Notes: generated by a model not told the origin, from the sequence alone. A DNA stretch of 64,000 nucleotides from Actinomycetota bacterium (GCA_016235065.1 JACRMB010000006.1:1-64000), one strand, 5' to 3'; shown: positions 45,536 through 54,350, numbered from the stretch's first letter. Program-made: numbers and translations.

Positions 45536-47170
45536 ATGCAAATAACTGAAATCATCAAGCGATATATCCCCCACTACGCGGAAGCGACAAGCCACGGACG
45601 ACTGATCACTTTCGAGGTGCAGCCGAGCGAGATCGTGGCTGTTGGCGAGAGCCTCTACACCCACCACCAGACGCCGCTGAAGATCATCACCGCTTTTGAC
45701 GAGCGGCAGGAAGGCGGCAAGTTCCGGATCATGTATGTGTTCGGGCTGCCCGGCGAGAACCTGTTCCTCGCGCCATACATCATGGTGGATGAAGAATTCC
45801 CGTCACTGACCCCATCGTTTCATGAGGCGTCTATCTACGAGCGCAAGATCAGAACGTTCTTCGGTCTGAGACCTGCCGGCCATCCGAACCCGCGGCCGCT
45901 GATCCTCCATGAGAACTGGCCCCAGGATTTATTCCCCCTGCGAAAAGATTTCGACTGGCGGTCGAGACCGGAAACAGCCACAAGTGATTTCCAGTTCAGG
46001 AAGCTCAGCGGTGAGGGCATCTATGAGATCCCTGTCGGACCTGTTCATGCCGGCATCATCGAGCCCGGCCACTTCCGCTTCAGCGTCGCAGGCGAGGAGA
46101 TACTGCTTCTGGAGCCAAGGCTGGGCTATTCCCACAAGGGTAGCGAGAAGCTGTTCGAGGTATTGCCGATAGCCGACAAGATCAGGCTGGCGGAACGTAT
46201 CTCCGGCGACAGCAGTTTCAGCCACGCGCTGGCGTTCTGCCAGGCGCTGGAATCGTTGAGTGATATGGCGGTGCCAGAGCATGACGAATATTTGCGCCTG
46301 GCTTTCTGCGAACTGGAGCGCCTGGCCAACCACCTTGGCGACATCGGCGCCATCATGACTGACACCGGCTTCAACTTCGGTGGCGCCCAGTGCGGCCGCC
46401 TGCGGGAGGCCGTCATGCAGCTCAACGAACGGCTCACCGGCAGCCGCTTTCTGAGGGGCATCGTAAAAGTCGGTGGCGTCAGCCATGACATCCAGGCGAA
46501 CATCTCAGTCGAGACAGCGGATGAAACCATCGCCTTCCTCGGAGCCCTAAGGAAGGATTTCGACGAGGTGATAGCGGTCGCCGCAAGAAGCAACACTCTG
46601 ACCGACCGGCTGACGAATGCTGGTGTGCTTTCACATTCGATAGCCTGCGACCACGGGGTACTCGGAGTCGCCGGCAAGGGATCAGGCATGGCTGCCGATG
46701 CCCGCGTCGATTATCCCTACGGGGCCTATCATAAGATGAACGTCGAGGTCTGCACGGAACAGGATGGCGATGTCCATGCCAGGTTCAGTGTGCGGATCAG
46801 GGAAGTGCCTGGCTCTATCGAGATGATATGTCAGGCGCTTGGCGAGCTGATGCACGCAAGGACTGACCGACCGCTACATGATAAAGTCTATCCTCCGACC
46901 CTGACCCGGTCGTTAGAGTTCGAAACCGAGTCGGATTCGATCCCGTTAAAGAAAGATGCCTTCGCGATCGGCATCGTCGAAGGCTGGCGCGGCGACATCG
47001 TCTACCTGGTCGCCACTGATGCCAGTGGAAAGATCAGCCGGGTCGACGTGCGCGATCCCTCATTCCTGAACTGGACGGCACTGGGTTATGCCGGGCAGGA
47101 TAACATGGTCCCTGACTTCCCCCTGATCAACAAGAGCTTCAATCTGTCTTATTCAGGGAACGACCTTTAA
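45536..47170 (+). CDS. HycE/HyfG-like large subunit (NuoC-NuoD fusion) lacking Ni ligands
   Basis: Protein of 544 residues. Residues 1-150 form the NuoC-like domain (EEFPSLTPSFHEASIYERKIRTFFGL). The NuoD/HycE-like core follows (PVGPVHAGIIEPGHFRFSV, RLGYSHKGSEKL). The L1 motif reads ERISGDSSFSHALAF where hydrogenases have RxCGxC, and the L2 motif reads DPSFLNW where they have DPCxxC. All four cysteines are lost, so a NiFe site is not possible. A GTG three bases earlier is an alternative start. The gene terminates the operon. Confidence 0.92.
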   Translation: MQITEIIKRYIPHYAEATSHGRLITFEVQPSEIVAVGESLYTHHQTPLKIITAFDERQEGGKFRIMYVFGLPGENLFLAPYIMVDEEFPSLTPSFHEASIYERKIRTFFGLRPAGHPNPRPLILHENWPQDLFPLRKDFDWRSRPETATSDFQFRKLSGEGIYEIPVGPVHAGIIEPGHFRFSVAGEEILLLEPRLGYSHKGSEKLFEVLPIADKIRLAERISGDSSFSHALAFCQALESLSDMAVPEHDEYLRLAFCELERLANHLGDIGAIMTDTGFNFGGAQCGRLREAVMQLNERLTGSRFLRGIVKVGGVSHDIQANISVETADETIAFLGALRKDFDEVIAVAARSNTLTDRLTNAGVLSHSIACDHGVLGVAGKGSGMAADARVDYPYGAYHKMNVEVCTEQDGDVHARFSVRIREVPGSIEMICQALGELMHARTDRPLHDKVYPPTLTRSLEFETESDSIPLKKDAFAIGIVEGWRGDIVYLVATDASGKISRVDVRDPSFLNWTALGYAGQDNMVPDFPLINKSFNLSYSGNDL

Positions 47171-47202
47171 GCGCAAAAAACCCGTGTGCGACGAACATTC
47201 CC

Positions 47203-47964
47203 TCAGGAAACAGCACGCCGGTAAACCCGCGTTGCCCACGCCATGACGATGATAGTCGACGGCACCATGATCAGAAATGCCTCGATCACTACCGCGTCAT
47301 TTATCTTCCCCGTCGCCAGGATCCGGTTGGCCTCGACCACGTAATACATGGGATTCAGGTGGGCGATCACGCGCATCCATTCCGGCGCCAGCGACAGGGG
47401 CAGCAGCACCCCCGAAAGCAGCAGGATGGGCAGGTTGATGCCGTTCATTATCGCTGCCAGACTGCTGATCTCCCTGGTGATGAGCGCCAGGGCGATAGAA
47501 AACGACGCGAATACCATCAGCAGCAATCCGAGCAGTACCAGTGAGACCAGCATGCCCGCGAGATGCAGATGATAGCCAAAGGGGATGGCGACGACCACAA
47601 TCATTATGCTGAAGACGTACGTCCAGGTGAGGCTGGAAAGAACGGGCCCCATCAGCAGGGCGAACCGGCTGGCCGGACTGACCTGCAGCCGTTCGGTGAA
47701 TCCGGCCTGGATCTCAAAGATTATGGCGAAGCCGGCTCCCGTGCCGCTGCCGAAAGCCATGAGCGCCAGAATGCCAGGCAGGAACAGGTCAAGGACATCC
47801 GTGGGCGGAAAACCGGGAGCGCCTGCCAGGTTCTCGAGCAGTGGCGTGAACAGCGCCAGGTAAAGCAATGGCGTGGATATACCTACTACGACCCAGACAG
47901 GGATCCTCAGCGTGTGAATCAAGCCCCGCCGGTAAAGCAGGCCGATATCGCGCATCATCTTCAT
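47203..47964 (-). CDS. ABC-2 type transporter permease (DrrB-like)
   Basis: Protein of 253 residues with six transmembrane helices; MMKMR start region overlaps the ATPase stop by four bases. The ABC-2 pattern includes FAIIFEIQAGFTERLQVSPASRFALLMGP and LPLSLAPEWMRVIAHLNPMYYVVEANR. It forms the membrane half of an exporter; substrate unknown (daunorubicin-type family). Confidence 0.93.
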   Translation of the reverse strand: MKMMRDIGLLYRRGLIHTLRIPVWVVVGISTPLLYLALFTPLLENLAGAPGFPPTDVLDLFLPGILALMAFGSGTGAGFAIIFEIQAGFTERLQVSPASRFALLMGPVLSSLTWTYVFSIMIVVVAIPFGYHLHLAGMLVSLVLLGLLLMVFASFSIALALITREISSLAAIMNGINLPILLLSGVLLPLSLAPEWMRVIAHLNPMYYVVEANRILATGKINDAVVIEAFLIMVPSTIIVMAWATRVYRRAVS

Positions 47965-48947
47965 TTCGGATCTCCGTTTTCTTCAGGCTGCCCGGTGTCG
48001 CGCAGAGACCGGCCGGTATGTCGCAGGAAGACATCATCCAAAGTAGGTTCGGACAGGGTGATGGTCCTCACGGCGATGTCGTTGCCGTCCAGCAAACGCA
48101 GGAGTTTCGGCAGTGCGGCTACACCGTCATCAACATACAGGCGCAAATGGTCTGCTTCGGTTGTGATGTGGCTGACGTAAGATTCCTTGCCGAGTAGTTC
48201 GGTGGCCTCGCCACAAACGTCAGCGTTTTTTAGACTGACCACCACGCTGTCCGCGGCGATCTCCTGCTTAAGTTCGCGTGATGTGCCTTCGGCCACGATC
48301 AGACCATGGTCCATGATCGCCAGCCGGTTTGACAGTACGTCAGCTTCCTCAAGGTAGTGAGTAGTAAGAAAGATGGATGTTCCCGAACCGCTAAGCCGCC
48401 GGATCTGCTCCCAGAGATTAGCCCGGTTCTGTGGATCAAGCCCGGTCGTCGGCTCATCAAGAAATAGCACATCAGGCCGGTGCATGATTCCCAGACCGAT
48501 ATCGAGTCGCCTGCGCTGACCGCCCGAGTATGTATCCACCCGGCGGCCGGCGAACTCACCGAGGTCGAGTGCGTCTATCAGCTCGTCCGCGCGAGCGTCG
48601 GCGTCGGCAGTACTCATGCCATAGAGTTGCCCCTGAAGTATCAGATCCTCCCTGCCTGTCGAAAGACGGTCGCCTCCCCCGGCCTGACTGACATAACCGA
48701 CCCGGCGACGCACCTCATGTGGCTGCTTTTTTACATCAAAACCAGCAACGATGGCTTCACCGCTATCGATCGGAAGCAGCGTCGCCAGCATCCGCAGGGT
48801 AGTCGTCTTTCCGGCTCCGTTGGGACCCAGAAATCCGAATATCTCGCCCTCACCGATGCGCAGGTCGACACCGCGCACGGCATCCACGGCGCCTTTTTTT
48901 GATTTAAAGCTCTTGCGGAGCCCGGTGGTTGTGATGACATCTGGCAC
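47961..48947 (-). CDS. ABC transporter ATP-binding protein (DrrA-like)
   Basis: Protein of 328 residues: Walker A GPNGAGKTTT, signature YSGGQRRRLDIG, Walker B VLFLDEPTTGLD and H-loop LTTHYLEEAD. The C-terminal about 90-residue DrrA extension is present. It energises the adjacent permease. Coupled through ATGA. Confidence 0.95.
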   Translation of the reverse strand: MPDVITTTGLRKSFKSKKGAVDAVRGVDLRIGEGEIFGFLGPNGAGKTTTLRMLATLLPIDSGEAIVAGFDVKKQPHEVRRRVGYVSQAGGGDRLSTGREDLILQGQLYGMSTADADARADELIDALDLGEFAGRRVDTYSGGQRRRLDIGLGIMHRPDVLFLDEPTTGLDPQNRANLWEQIRRLSGSGTSIFLTTHYLEEADVLSNRLAIMDHGLIVAEGTSRELKQEIAADSVVVSLKNADVCGEATELLGKESYVSHITTEADHLRLYVDDGVAALPKLLRLLDGNDIAVRTITLSEPTLDDVFLRHTGRSLRDTGQPEENGDPK

Positions 48948-49074
48948 TTAACGGTCCCTGATACGAATTTACTAACGGAGATAATAGCGTAAATTATGCG
49001 CGTTTTGTTCAGCTTCGATCTGGAGATGGATAGTAATCAGGATAAAAGGAGCAGTTCATGGAACGAGACATCCA

Positions 49075-49593
49075 ATGGCAATAAAACAACCGACACTCTC
49101 AGGCGAACGCGTCCTGCTTCGACCGGTCCGGCCTGAAGATCTGCCCGGATTGCGTGAGATCCTGGCCGAGCCCGAGATAGCCAGGTGGTGGAATCCCGGC
49201 GAACCGGACCAGCTGCTTGCTGACTGGCTTGACATGCCGCCGGAGACCGTTTTCGTGATCGAAACCGAGGGGGAAGTGATCGGCAGCATCGAGTTCTCGG
49301 AAGAGAAAAGCCCCGACTACCGCCACGCCGGGATCGACCTCTTCCTGGACTCGGTTCACCACGGGCAGGGGCTTGGCAGCGACACTTTACGGACCATGGC
49401 CAGATACCTCTTCGAGGAACGAGGCCATCATCGCCTGACAATCGATCCGGACGCGAGCAACGAACGGGCGATCCATGTCTATCGCCGGGTGGGCTTCCGT
49501 CCAGTCGGCATAATGCGTTCCTGTGAGCGCGGAGCCGACGGTTCATGGCACGACTGCCTTCTACTCGAGATGCTGAAAGGTGAGTTGTCTTAA
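49075..49593 (+). CDS. GNAT acetyltransferase, AAC(6')-like
   Basis: Protein of 172 residues. It follows the aminoglycoside 6'-N-acetyltransferase-type GNAT layout: LSGERVLLRPVRPEDLPGLREIL, EGEVIGSIEF, the acetyl-CoA loop DSVHHGQGLGSDTLRTM, and RLTIDPDASNERAIHVYRRVGFRPVG. A resistance role cannot be inferred from sequence; many such proteins have other substrates. Alone between divergent genes. Confidence 0.85.
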   Translation: MAIKQPTLSGERVLLRPVRPEDLPGLREILAEPEIARWWNPGEPDQLLADWLDMPPETVFVIETEGEVIGSIEFSEEKSPDYRHAGIDLFLDSVHHGQGLGSDTLRTMARYLFEERGHHRLTIDPDASNERAIHVYRRVGFRPVGIMRSCERGADGSWHDCLLLEMLKGELS

Positions 49594-49668
49594 CGAGCTG
49601 CTTGCGGCTGGATCGTCAGCGACTGTATATTCTCTAGTCACGATGAACTCCGAACCCCGGGGTGACTG

Positions 49669-50835
49669 CTGAACCTCACAGATCTGATAATCATCTTCCT
49701 GCTGCTGGCCGCCGTGATCAGGGGCATCAAGGCGGGCCTGATGCAGCTCGTCCTGTCATATGCCGGTTTCATCGGTGGCCTCCTGCTGGGCGCGCGGCTC
49801 GCCGGCTGGATATTGCCTTCAATCCAGAGCTCCATAACCAAGCTGGTCATCGTCCTCGTTGTCGAACTCGGCATGGCCATGCTCCTCGCCTCGACCGGTG
49901 AGATCGCCGGCCGTTACCTGAACACTCTGGCGGGCCGTTTCCACCTGCGCAATCTGAACCAGATTCTGGGAGCCGGCCTGGCAGTGGCATTCACTTTGGT
50001 CATGGTCTGGCTGGTGGCATCAGCACTGACCAATGTCAGGAGCAACGAGATCGGCCGCCAGATCAACCAGTCCCGCATCGTCAGGGAGCTGAACGCGCGA
50101 TTGCCGACTCCTCCCGACGTGATGTCTCAACTGGAGAACATCATCAGCCCGAATGGCTTCCCCAACGTCTTTCTGGGGCTCGAGCCGCAACACCCCACTG
50201 TCACCGCCAGCAACTCTCTGGACGGCGCGGCGATCGAACAGGCCGCGGCTTCAGTAGTGAAGATCCAGGGGGAAGGGTGCGGCGGCATGGTCTTCGGTTC
50301 CGGGACCGTCGTGGATGACGGAATCGTGGTCACAAACGCCCATGTGGTCGCCGGGGTCGCCAGCCCCGAAGTCGTAGGCGCGGACGGCGCCTACGCGGCA
50401 ATCCCGATCTGGTTCGATCCCGACCTGGATATAGCCATCCTGGCTGCTGAAGGCCTCGCAGACGCGCCATTGGCCCTCGCTGGCGAGGTATTGCAGGACA
50501 ACAACGCCGCCGCCGTCATCGGTTATCCCGGCGGCGGGCATCTGACCATAGAGGACGGCGTGATCATCGACCACGTGACCGCCAGCGGGCGCAACATCTA
50601 CAACCGCGGCCTGGTGTTCAGGAATATCTATGAGGTGCAGGCTGAAGTGCTGCCTGGCAATTCCGGCGGCCCGCTCATAGCCGCCGACGGCACCGTCGCC
50701 GGCGTTATTTTCGGTAGCTCGGTGAGCCAGAGCAACGTCGGCTATGCCCTGATGATCGACGATGTCAGGCCGCTGATCCAGCAGGCCGTCGACTCATACA
50801 CGCCGGTCAGCACAGCCGGTTGCGCTTCGGGATGA
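49669..50835 (+). CDS. MarP-like membrane serine protease (CvpA + trypsin-like)
   Basis: Protein of about 388 residues. The N-terminal four-helix CvpA-type domain begins LNLTDLIIIFLLLAAVIRGIKAGL. This needs a start before GTG 49714; only CTG 49666/49669 follows the in-frame stop, with GGGGTGA close by, so a CTG start is likely. The protease domain has the triad: His in VVTNAHVVAG, Asp in PDLDIAIL and Ser in LPGNSGGPLIA. In mycobacteria MarP protects against acid and oxidative stress by processing cell-wall hydrolases. Here the same role is only inferred. Confidence 0.88.
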   Translation: MNLTDLIIIFLLLAAVIRGIKAGLMQLVLSYAGFIGGLLLGARLAGWILPSIQSSITKLVIVLVVELGMAMLLASTGEIAGRYLNTLAGRFHLRNLNQILGAGLAVAFTLVMVWLVASALTNVRSNEIGRQINQSRIVRELNARLPTPPDVMSQLENIISPNGFPNVFLGLEPQHPTVTASNSLDGAAIEQAAASVVKIQGEGCGGMVFGSGTVVDDGIVVTNAHVVAGVASPEVVGADGAYAAIPIWFDPDLDIAILAAEGLADAPLALAGEVLQDNNAAAVIGYPGGGHLTIEDGVIIDHVTASGRNIYNRGLVFRNIYEVQAEVLPGNSGGPLIAADGTVAGVIFGSSVSQSNVGYALMIDDVRPLIQQAVDSYTPVSTAGCASG

Positions 50836-50844
50836 TACCTGCGG

Positions 50845-51216
50845 CTATCCCGCGTTCTCGTCCGTGAGCCAGAGGCCGAAGGGATTCCCCTCGGGATCGA
50901 GGCAGAGAGCGAAATAGCCCATCTGGGGGACAGCCATCTTCTCGATCAGGACCTGTCCGCCGTTCTCTTTCACCTGGGCCGCGGACTCTTCGATGCTGTC
51001 TACGTCAAAATAGTCTACCCTCCCCTGATCGGGTTCGGTCCTCTTGTAAAGGCCGCCACCGACCGCGTCACCATCTCCCGAGACCTGGATGAGGCGGTAG
51101 TCGCCCATCCCCGCCTGCGGCTCGCCGATGCTCCAGCCGAGCACGGTGCGATAGAAATCGGCCAGTTTCGCCGGATCGTCCGCGGGAATCTCGAAGTGGA
51201 TCAATTGCCCTTTCAT
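50845..51216 (-). CDS. VOC-family (glyoxalase-like) protein
   Basis: Protein of 123 residues from ATG 51216 with GGAGCAGG upstream. The VOC pattern includes IHFEIPADDPAKLADFYRTVLGWSIG and a C-terminal DPEGNPFGLW. Metal ligands are plausible (His in IHFEIP, Glu elsewhere). Substrate unknown. Confidence 0.85.
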   Translation of the reverse strand: MKGQLIHFEIPADDPAKLADFYRTVLGWSIGEPQAGMGDYRLIQVSGDGDAVGGGLYKRTEPDQGRVDYFDVDSIEESAAQVKENGGQVLIEKMAVPQMGYFALCLDPEGNPFGLWLTDENAG

Positions 51217-51379
51217 GGCCTGCTCCTTCCATATGATGTTTTCAGACTGTGCTCGACTTCTTCCACATGGAGAAAATGCCAAACACATCCAGAGCCCGGA
51301 TCACTCATTCTGAACTGAGCCTGCGACGATTATTGGATTCTCATGCGGCGTAAGCTCGGCTTTTATTCCCGCGGATGCG

Positions 51380-51568
51380 ATGACTTCGGAGGCACTGCAG
51401 GTATTCGCGGACAACCAGCCGATGACGCCCATCGTCGAGACGATGCGGTCACTCCTGGTGGATGGCAGCGCTGGACCGGACGTCTGGGCAGCGATCGGCT
51501 GGTGTGTCGCCTTATTGATCGCCTCATACCTGCTGGCGCTGAGGATCTACCGGAAAAGAACGATGTAG
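51380..51568 (+). pseudogene. Remnant: C-terminal end of a DrrB-like ABC-2 permease
   Basis: Sixty-two residues that match the last segment of DrrB-type permeases (LQVFADNQPMTPIVETMRSLLVDG, a final transmembrane helix and RIYRKR). The N-terminal 200 or so residues are missing upstream, where only 160 bases separate it from the VOC gene. It is different from the intact permease at 47203-47964, so it is the tail of a second copy, probably a decayed gene. Confidence 0.6.
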
Positions 51569-51587
51569 CCGGGCTAGCGCCTCATAA

Positions 51588-53072
51588 TCATGTTTTCTCA
51601 CTGAACTCGATGGCACGATCGAAATATGTCTCCATGGCGATGGGGCCGGTCATGGTCGAGGGCTCCATGTACAGGCGGAAACCGAGAAACATGGACTGGT
51701 CCAGATCGATGCCATTGATCCCCTGATCGAAGGGCACCTCGGTCGTGTGCGGGTCACCGTTTGCGTGCCTGGCGATCTTCCAGACGTAGAAATATTTCGC
51801 GTTGGGGTCTCCCGGCAGAAATTCCTCGGCGGTGCCGGCGTACATCCTGTTCCAGGCGCTGGCCACGCCGTTGGCCTGAACAGTCCCATAGACGGAGAAG
51901 CTGGTATATGTCGCCCGGCCGATAGCCGCGTGGTTGATTCCATAGATGACGACGAACTGATTGGGGTCATCCGCCAGGGTGAACTCGGTCGTCCTCAGAT
52001 ATAGTGCGTCCCGGCCCGGCCCGGCATTGCTCTGCATCTGCTGGACGGCGTCAAGACCATCTACGCCATCCGCGCCGCCGCCCCAGGGGCTGGTAACGGG
52101 CTCGACAGCCGCAAGATTGGAATATTTCGCCAGGATCGCCTGGCGCAGTTGCTCGGCAGTGGCGCTGAGTTCGAGTTCCCTGAAGTCGCCGGTGCCGCGG
52201 ACGCGAGACGCCGGCATATCGTAGGGACTCGCTTGCACGGTCTCGTTCGGGGTGACGCGGAAGACCTGCATAGTGGGATTGTTCATATAATCCTGCCCTG
52301 CCTGCTGGTCGTCGGGATAAGCGAATCGATGCAGCAGCGTCATTGTATCTGATTTGCCGTCCAAACCCAGCTTGAGCAGTTGCGAAGGGACCACATACAC
52401 GTTGATGATATCCGGTGAGTAGCCGGCGGTCTGGGCCGCGGCGGTGATGCGATCCGCCACTCCCTCGTCCGCGGCCATGATGATCATCGTGTTGCGCTGA
52501 TAAGGATCGTCCTGCGGACCGTCGGTCTTGATTACCATCGGGTTGAGCGGGTCTCCGTAGTTTCCGAAGATTATGACCGGTTTGCCCGTCTGATCCGACC
52601 AGCGCGAGACTATCTCGGCATCGTAGCCAAAATAGGTGCACTTCGGCGGCGTTTTGCCAACCAGGACAATCGCCTCGTCAGGCCGCAAACGGTAATCTAT
52701 ATAAAGCCCACTGTTGGCAGGGTTGAGCGCCGCATCGGTGAACACCGGCGGCGCCGTCTCGCCGGGAGCCATCGGCAATCTGGGAGACAGATAGGGCGCT
52801 CCGGCATTCTGGTAATTGGCGTTGGTGAAGAGTCCGGCCTGGGCCATGGCGAAGACGTCTACTGTCTGCAGCTTGCCTGTCTGTAAGGAGAAGCCGCCAT
52901 CGGTCAGGGCGGTCTGGAAGGAATCGACGTTACCGGCTTTATTTGTATCTGCCTGATCGCAGGAGCTTGCCATCAAAAGCGCGCAGACGAGGATCGCTAT
53001 CGCGAAACACACCCTCAACCTGTTGACGGCAGACCGTTCCTCGGTCGCGTTTGATCCTTTACCTGTAGTCAC
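51588..53072 (-). CDS. Putative lipoprotein of unknown function
   Basis: Protein of 494 residues from GTG 53072 with AAGGGGGA upstream. N-terminal signal (about 18-40) ends in MASSC, a possible but imperfect lipobox. The mature part has regular strand-helix patterns (SGLYIDYRLRPDEAIVLVGKTPPKCTYFGYDAEIV) and an unusually even composition; no recognised domain. It likely sits on the outer face of the membrane. Confidence 0.7.
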   Translation of the reverse strand: MTTGKGSNATEERSAVNRLRVCFAIAILVCALLMASSCDQADTNKAGNVDSFQTALTDGGFSLQTGKLQTVDVFAMAQAGLFTNANYQNAGAPYLSPRLPMAPGETAPPVFTDAALNPANSGLYIDYRLRPDEAIVLVGKTPPKCTYFGYDAEIVSRWSDQTGKPVIIFGNYGDPLNPMVIKTDGPQDDPYQRNTMIIMAADEGVADRITAAAQTAGYSPDIINVYVVPSQLLKLGLDGKSDTMTLLHRFAYPDDQQAGQDYMNNPTMQVFRVTPNETVQASPYDMPASRVRGTGDFRELELSATAEQLRQAILAKYSNLAAVEPVTSPWGGGADGVDGLDAVQQMQSNAGPGRDALYLRTTEFTLADDPNQFVVIYGINHAAIGRATYTSFSVYGTVQANGVASAWNRMYAGTAEEFLPGDPNAKYFYVWKIARHANGDPHTTEVPFDQGINGIDLDQSMFLGFRLYMEPSTMTGPIAMETYFDRAIEFSEKT

Positions 53073-53444
53073 GGGTCCCCCTTGAATTGGAAATCTATTC
53101 CCCTCTTATATTGATTGATAATCCGTGTAATCCTGCGCGGTGATTTGGATAGCACGTCGTTATACTTTGGATCTAACCATCAAAAAGTAGGTAATTCTGA
53201 GAAGCGCGGTTTCATCGAGGCCGGCTTGCGCGGAGTAATCAGAGATAAGATCGCACCATTTCAATGTCATCGATATGACAACAAAAAATGGCTTAAAAAA
53301 GCCATTTCTGAGGGGTGAAGATATGGTGGACCTTACCGGTAGCTATTCGAACCTGGCAGTTCTCAATGAGCTAGTAGCGGTGATTAATGAGGTAATGACC
53401 GCCTAGAATGAGCAGGAAGCAGAAGAATATACAGACGAATATTT
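53073..53444. other. Intergenic stretch with a duplicated tRNA 3' flank
   Basis: No convincing gene. 53283-53306 is a stem-loop with A run (AATGGCTT/AAGCCATT) almost identical to the tRNA-Val terminator at 54175-54200; the match continues to TCTGAGGGGT. Just beyond it, TGGTGG...TACCGG...TTCGAACC recalls the 3' half of the tRNA but cannot fold into a canonical tRNA. A 27-codon frame at 53324-53406 has a GAGGGGTGAA-like ribosome site, but overlaps this tRNA-like region and is not accepted. Confidence 0.5.
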
Positions 53445-54029
53445 CTAGGCTATACGGTTATCTTCGAGCACTTCAAATTGTTCCGCATCAATTTCCAAGA
53501 AAGCTTTGTTGTCGTCGTCCCAATTGGTAAATATAAATTTGCGCATCGGCGGTTCTGCACTCATCTCAGTCAAACTGTAAAGCATCATACTCTGCGGTTC
53601 ATTAAAACTGACGGCGTGAACGTCAGTAAATTTCACGAGAAATAATTTCCCACTTGATCCCTTAACCCGTACCTGAACGATCCTGCCATGTTGTTCGTAA
53701 TCGACTATATTGCCATCATGAAAATCAGGATCACCAACATAGCCCATGAACTTTGGCTCTTCTTCAGAAGGAAGAGTGTATTTTTTCGCGCTACCTGTTA
53801 AGTAAGCCGCGGCTTCATCAAGAACCGTAATGAATGAATCGAGTTCCAGATTTCGCATGACGAGACTCTCGACTAAACCAAGCCCTGGTAATTCCACCAT
53901 TAAATTCTCAGGACCACTTTCTTGACTGACAATTGCCAGAAACTTCCCCTCAAGTATTATCTCCGCATAAACCTTCTCGTGCTCAGGATCATCTGCAATT
54001 ATAATTTCAAACTTTTCATCGATCTTCAT
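53445..54029 (-). CDS. AT-rich protein of unknown function beside tRNA-Val
   Basis: Protein of 194 residues from ATG 54029, with a GGGGGGTGAG ribosome site. The N-terminal about 75 residues (MKIDEKFEIIIADDPEHEKVYAEIILEGKFLAIVSQESGPENL broken into short strands) look like a small alpha/beta domain also seen, as I recall, in unannotated proteins of other bacteria. The C-terminal half has beta-rich segments. Its base composition is more AT-rich than neighbours and it is bracketed by the duplicated tRNA terminator, which suggests it came in by integration. Confidence 0.6.
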   Translation of the reverse strand: MKIDEKFEIIIADDPEHEKVYAEIILEGKFLAIVSQESGPENLMVELPGLGLVESLVMRNLELDSFITVLDEAAAYLTGSAKKYTLPSEEEPKFMGYVGDPDFHDGNIVDYEQHGRIVQVRVKGSSGKLFLVKFTDVHAVSFNEPQSMMLYSLTEMSAEPPMRKFIFTNWDDDNKAFLEIDAEQFEVLEDNRIA

Positions 54030-54174
54030 GAAAAAACTCACCCCCCCCCAAGATGTAATCAATTTCGTTCTGATGGATGTCATTTTATCGTTCGACAAGC
54101 ATCATTTCTTTACATCTTTTCAAAAAGGTAATCATGAAAGCTCGAACCCTGTTTGGTGTCAAGAATTCGGGCAC

Positions 54175-54200
54175 AAAAAAAATGGCTTAACAAAGCCATT
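54175..54200 (-). terminator. Terminator of tRNA-Val
   Basis: Stem AATGGCTT with AAGCCATT, loop of four, followed on the reverse strand by eight T. It lies 17 bases after the tRNA 3' end. Confidence 0.85.
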
Positions 54201-54217
54201 TCTGAGGGGTAAAAAGA

Positions 54218-54293
54218 TGGTGGGCGATACCGGGTTCGAACCAGTGACCCCCAGCTTGTCGAGCTGGTGCTCTCCCAACTGAGCTAATCGCCC
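54218..54293 (-). tRNA. tRNA-Val (GAC)
   Basis: A 76-base cloverleaf: acceptor GGGCGAT/ATCGCCC, D arm GCTCAGTTGGGAGAGC, anticodon loop TCGACAA (anticodon GAC) on stem CCAGC/GCTGG, T loop TTCGAAC. The CCA end is encoded. Confidence 0.97.
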
Positions 54294-54350
54294 TGATGTA
54301 CGTGCTTATTTCCCGAGGATTTGGGGAAACGTTTGGCTGGTAGCGATTTC

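Noticed and set aside
39782-47170. [NiFe] hydrogenase / formate hydrogenlyase
   Set aside because: All Ni ligands and most small-subunit Fe-S ligands are missing, and no ferredoxin or formate dehydrogenase gene is nearby.
53324-53406. 27-codon frame after the duplicated terminator
   Set aside because: Starts within the tRNA-3'-like sequence where TGGTGG words come from the CCA end; no family similarity.
54028-54282. 84-residue frame across the tRNA (contains VGDTGFEPVTP)
   Set aside because: It is the well-known artefact read antisense through a tRNA gene; the tRNA fold is unambiguous.
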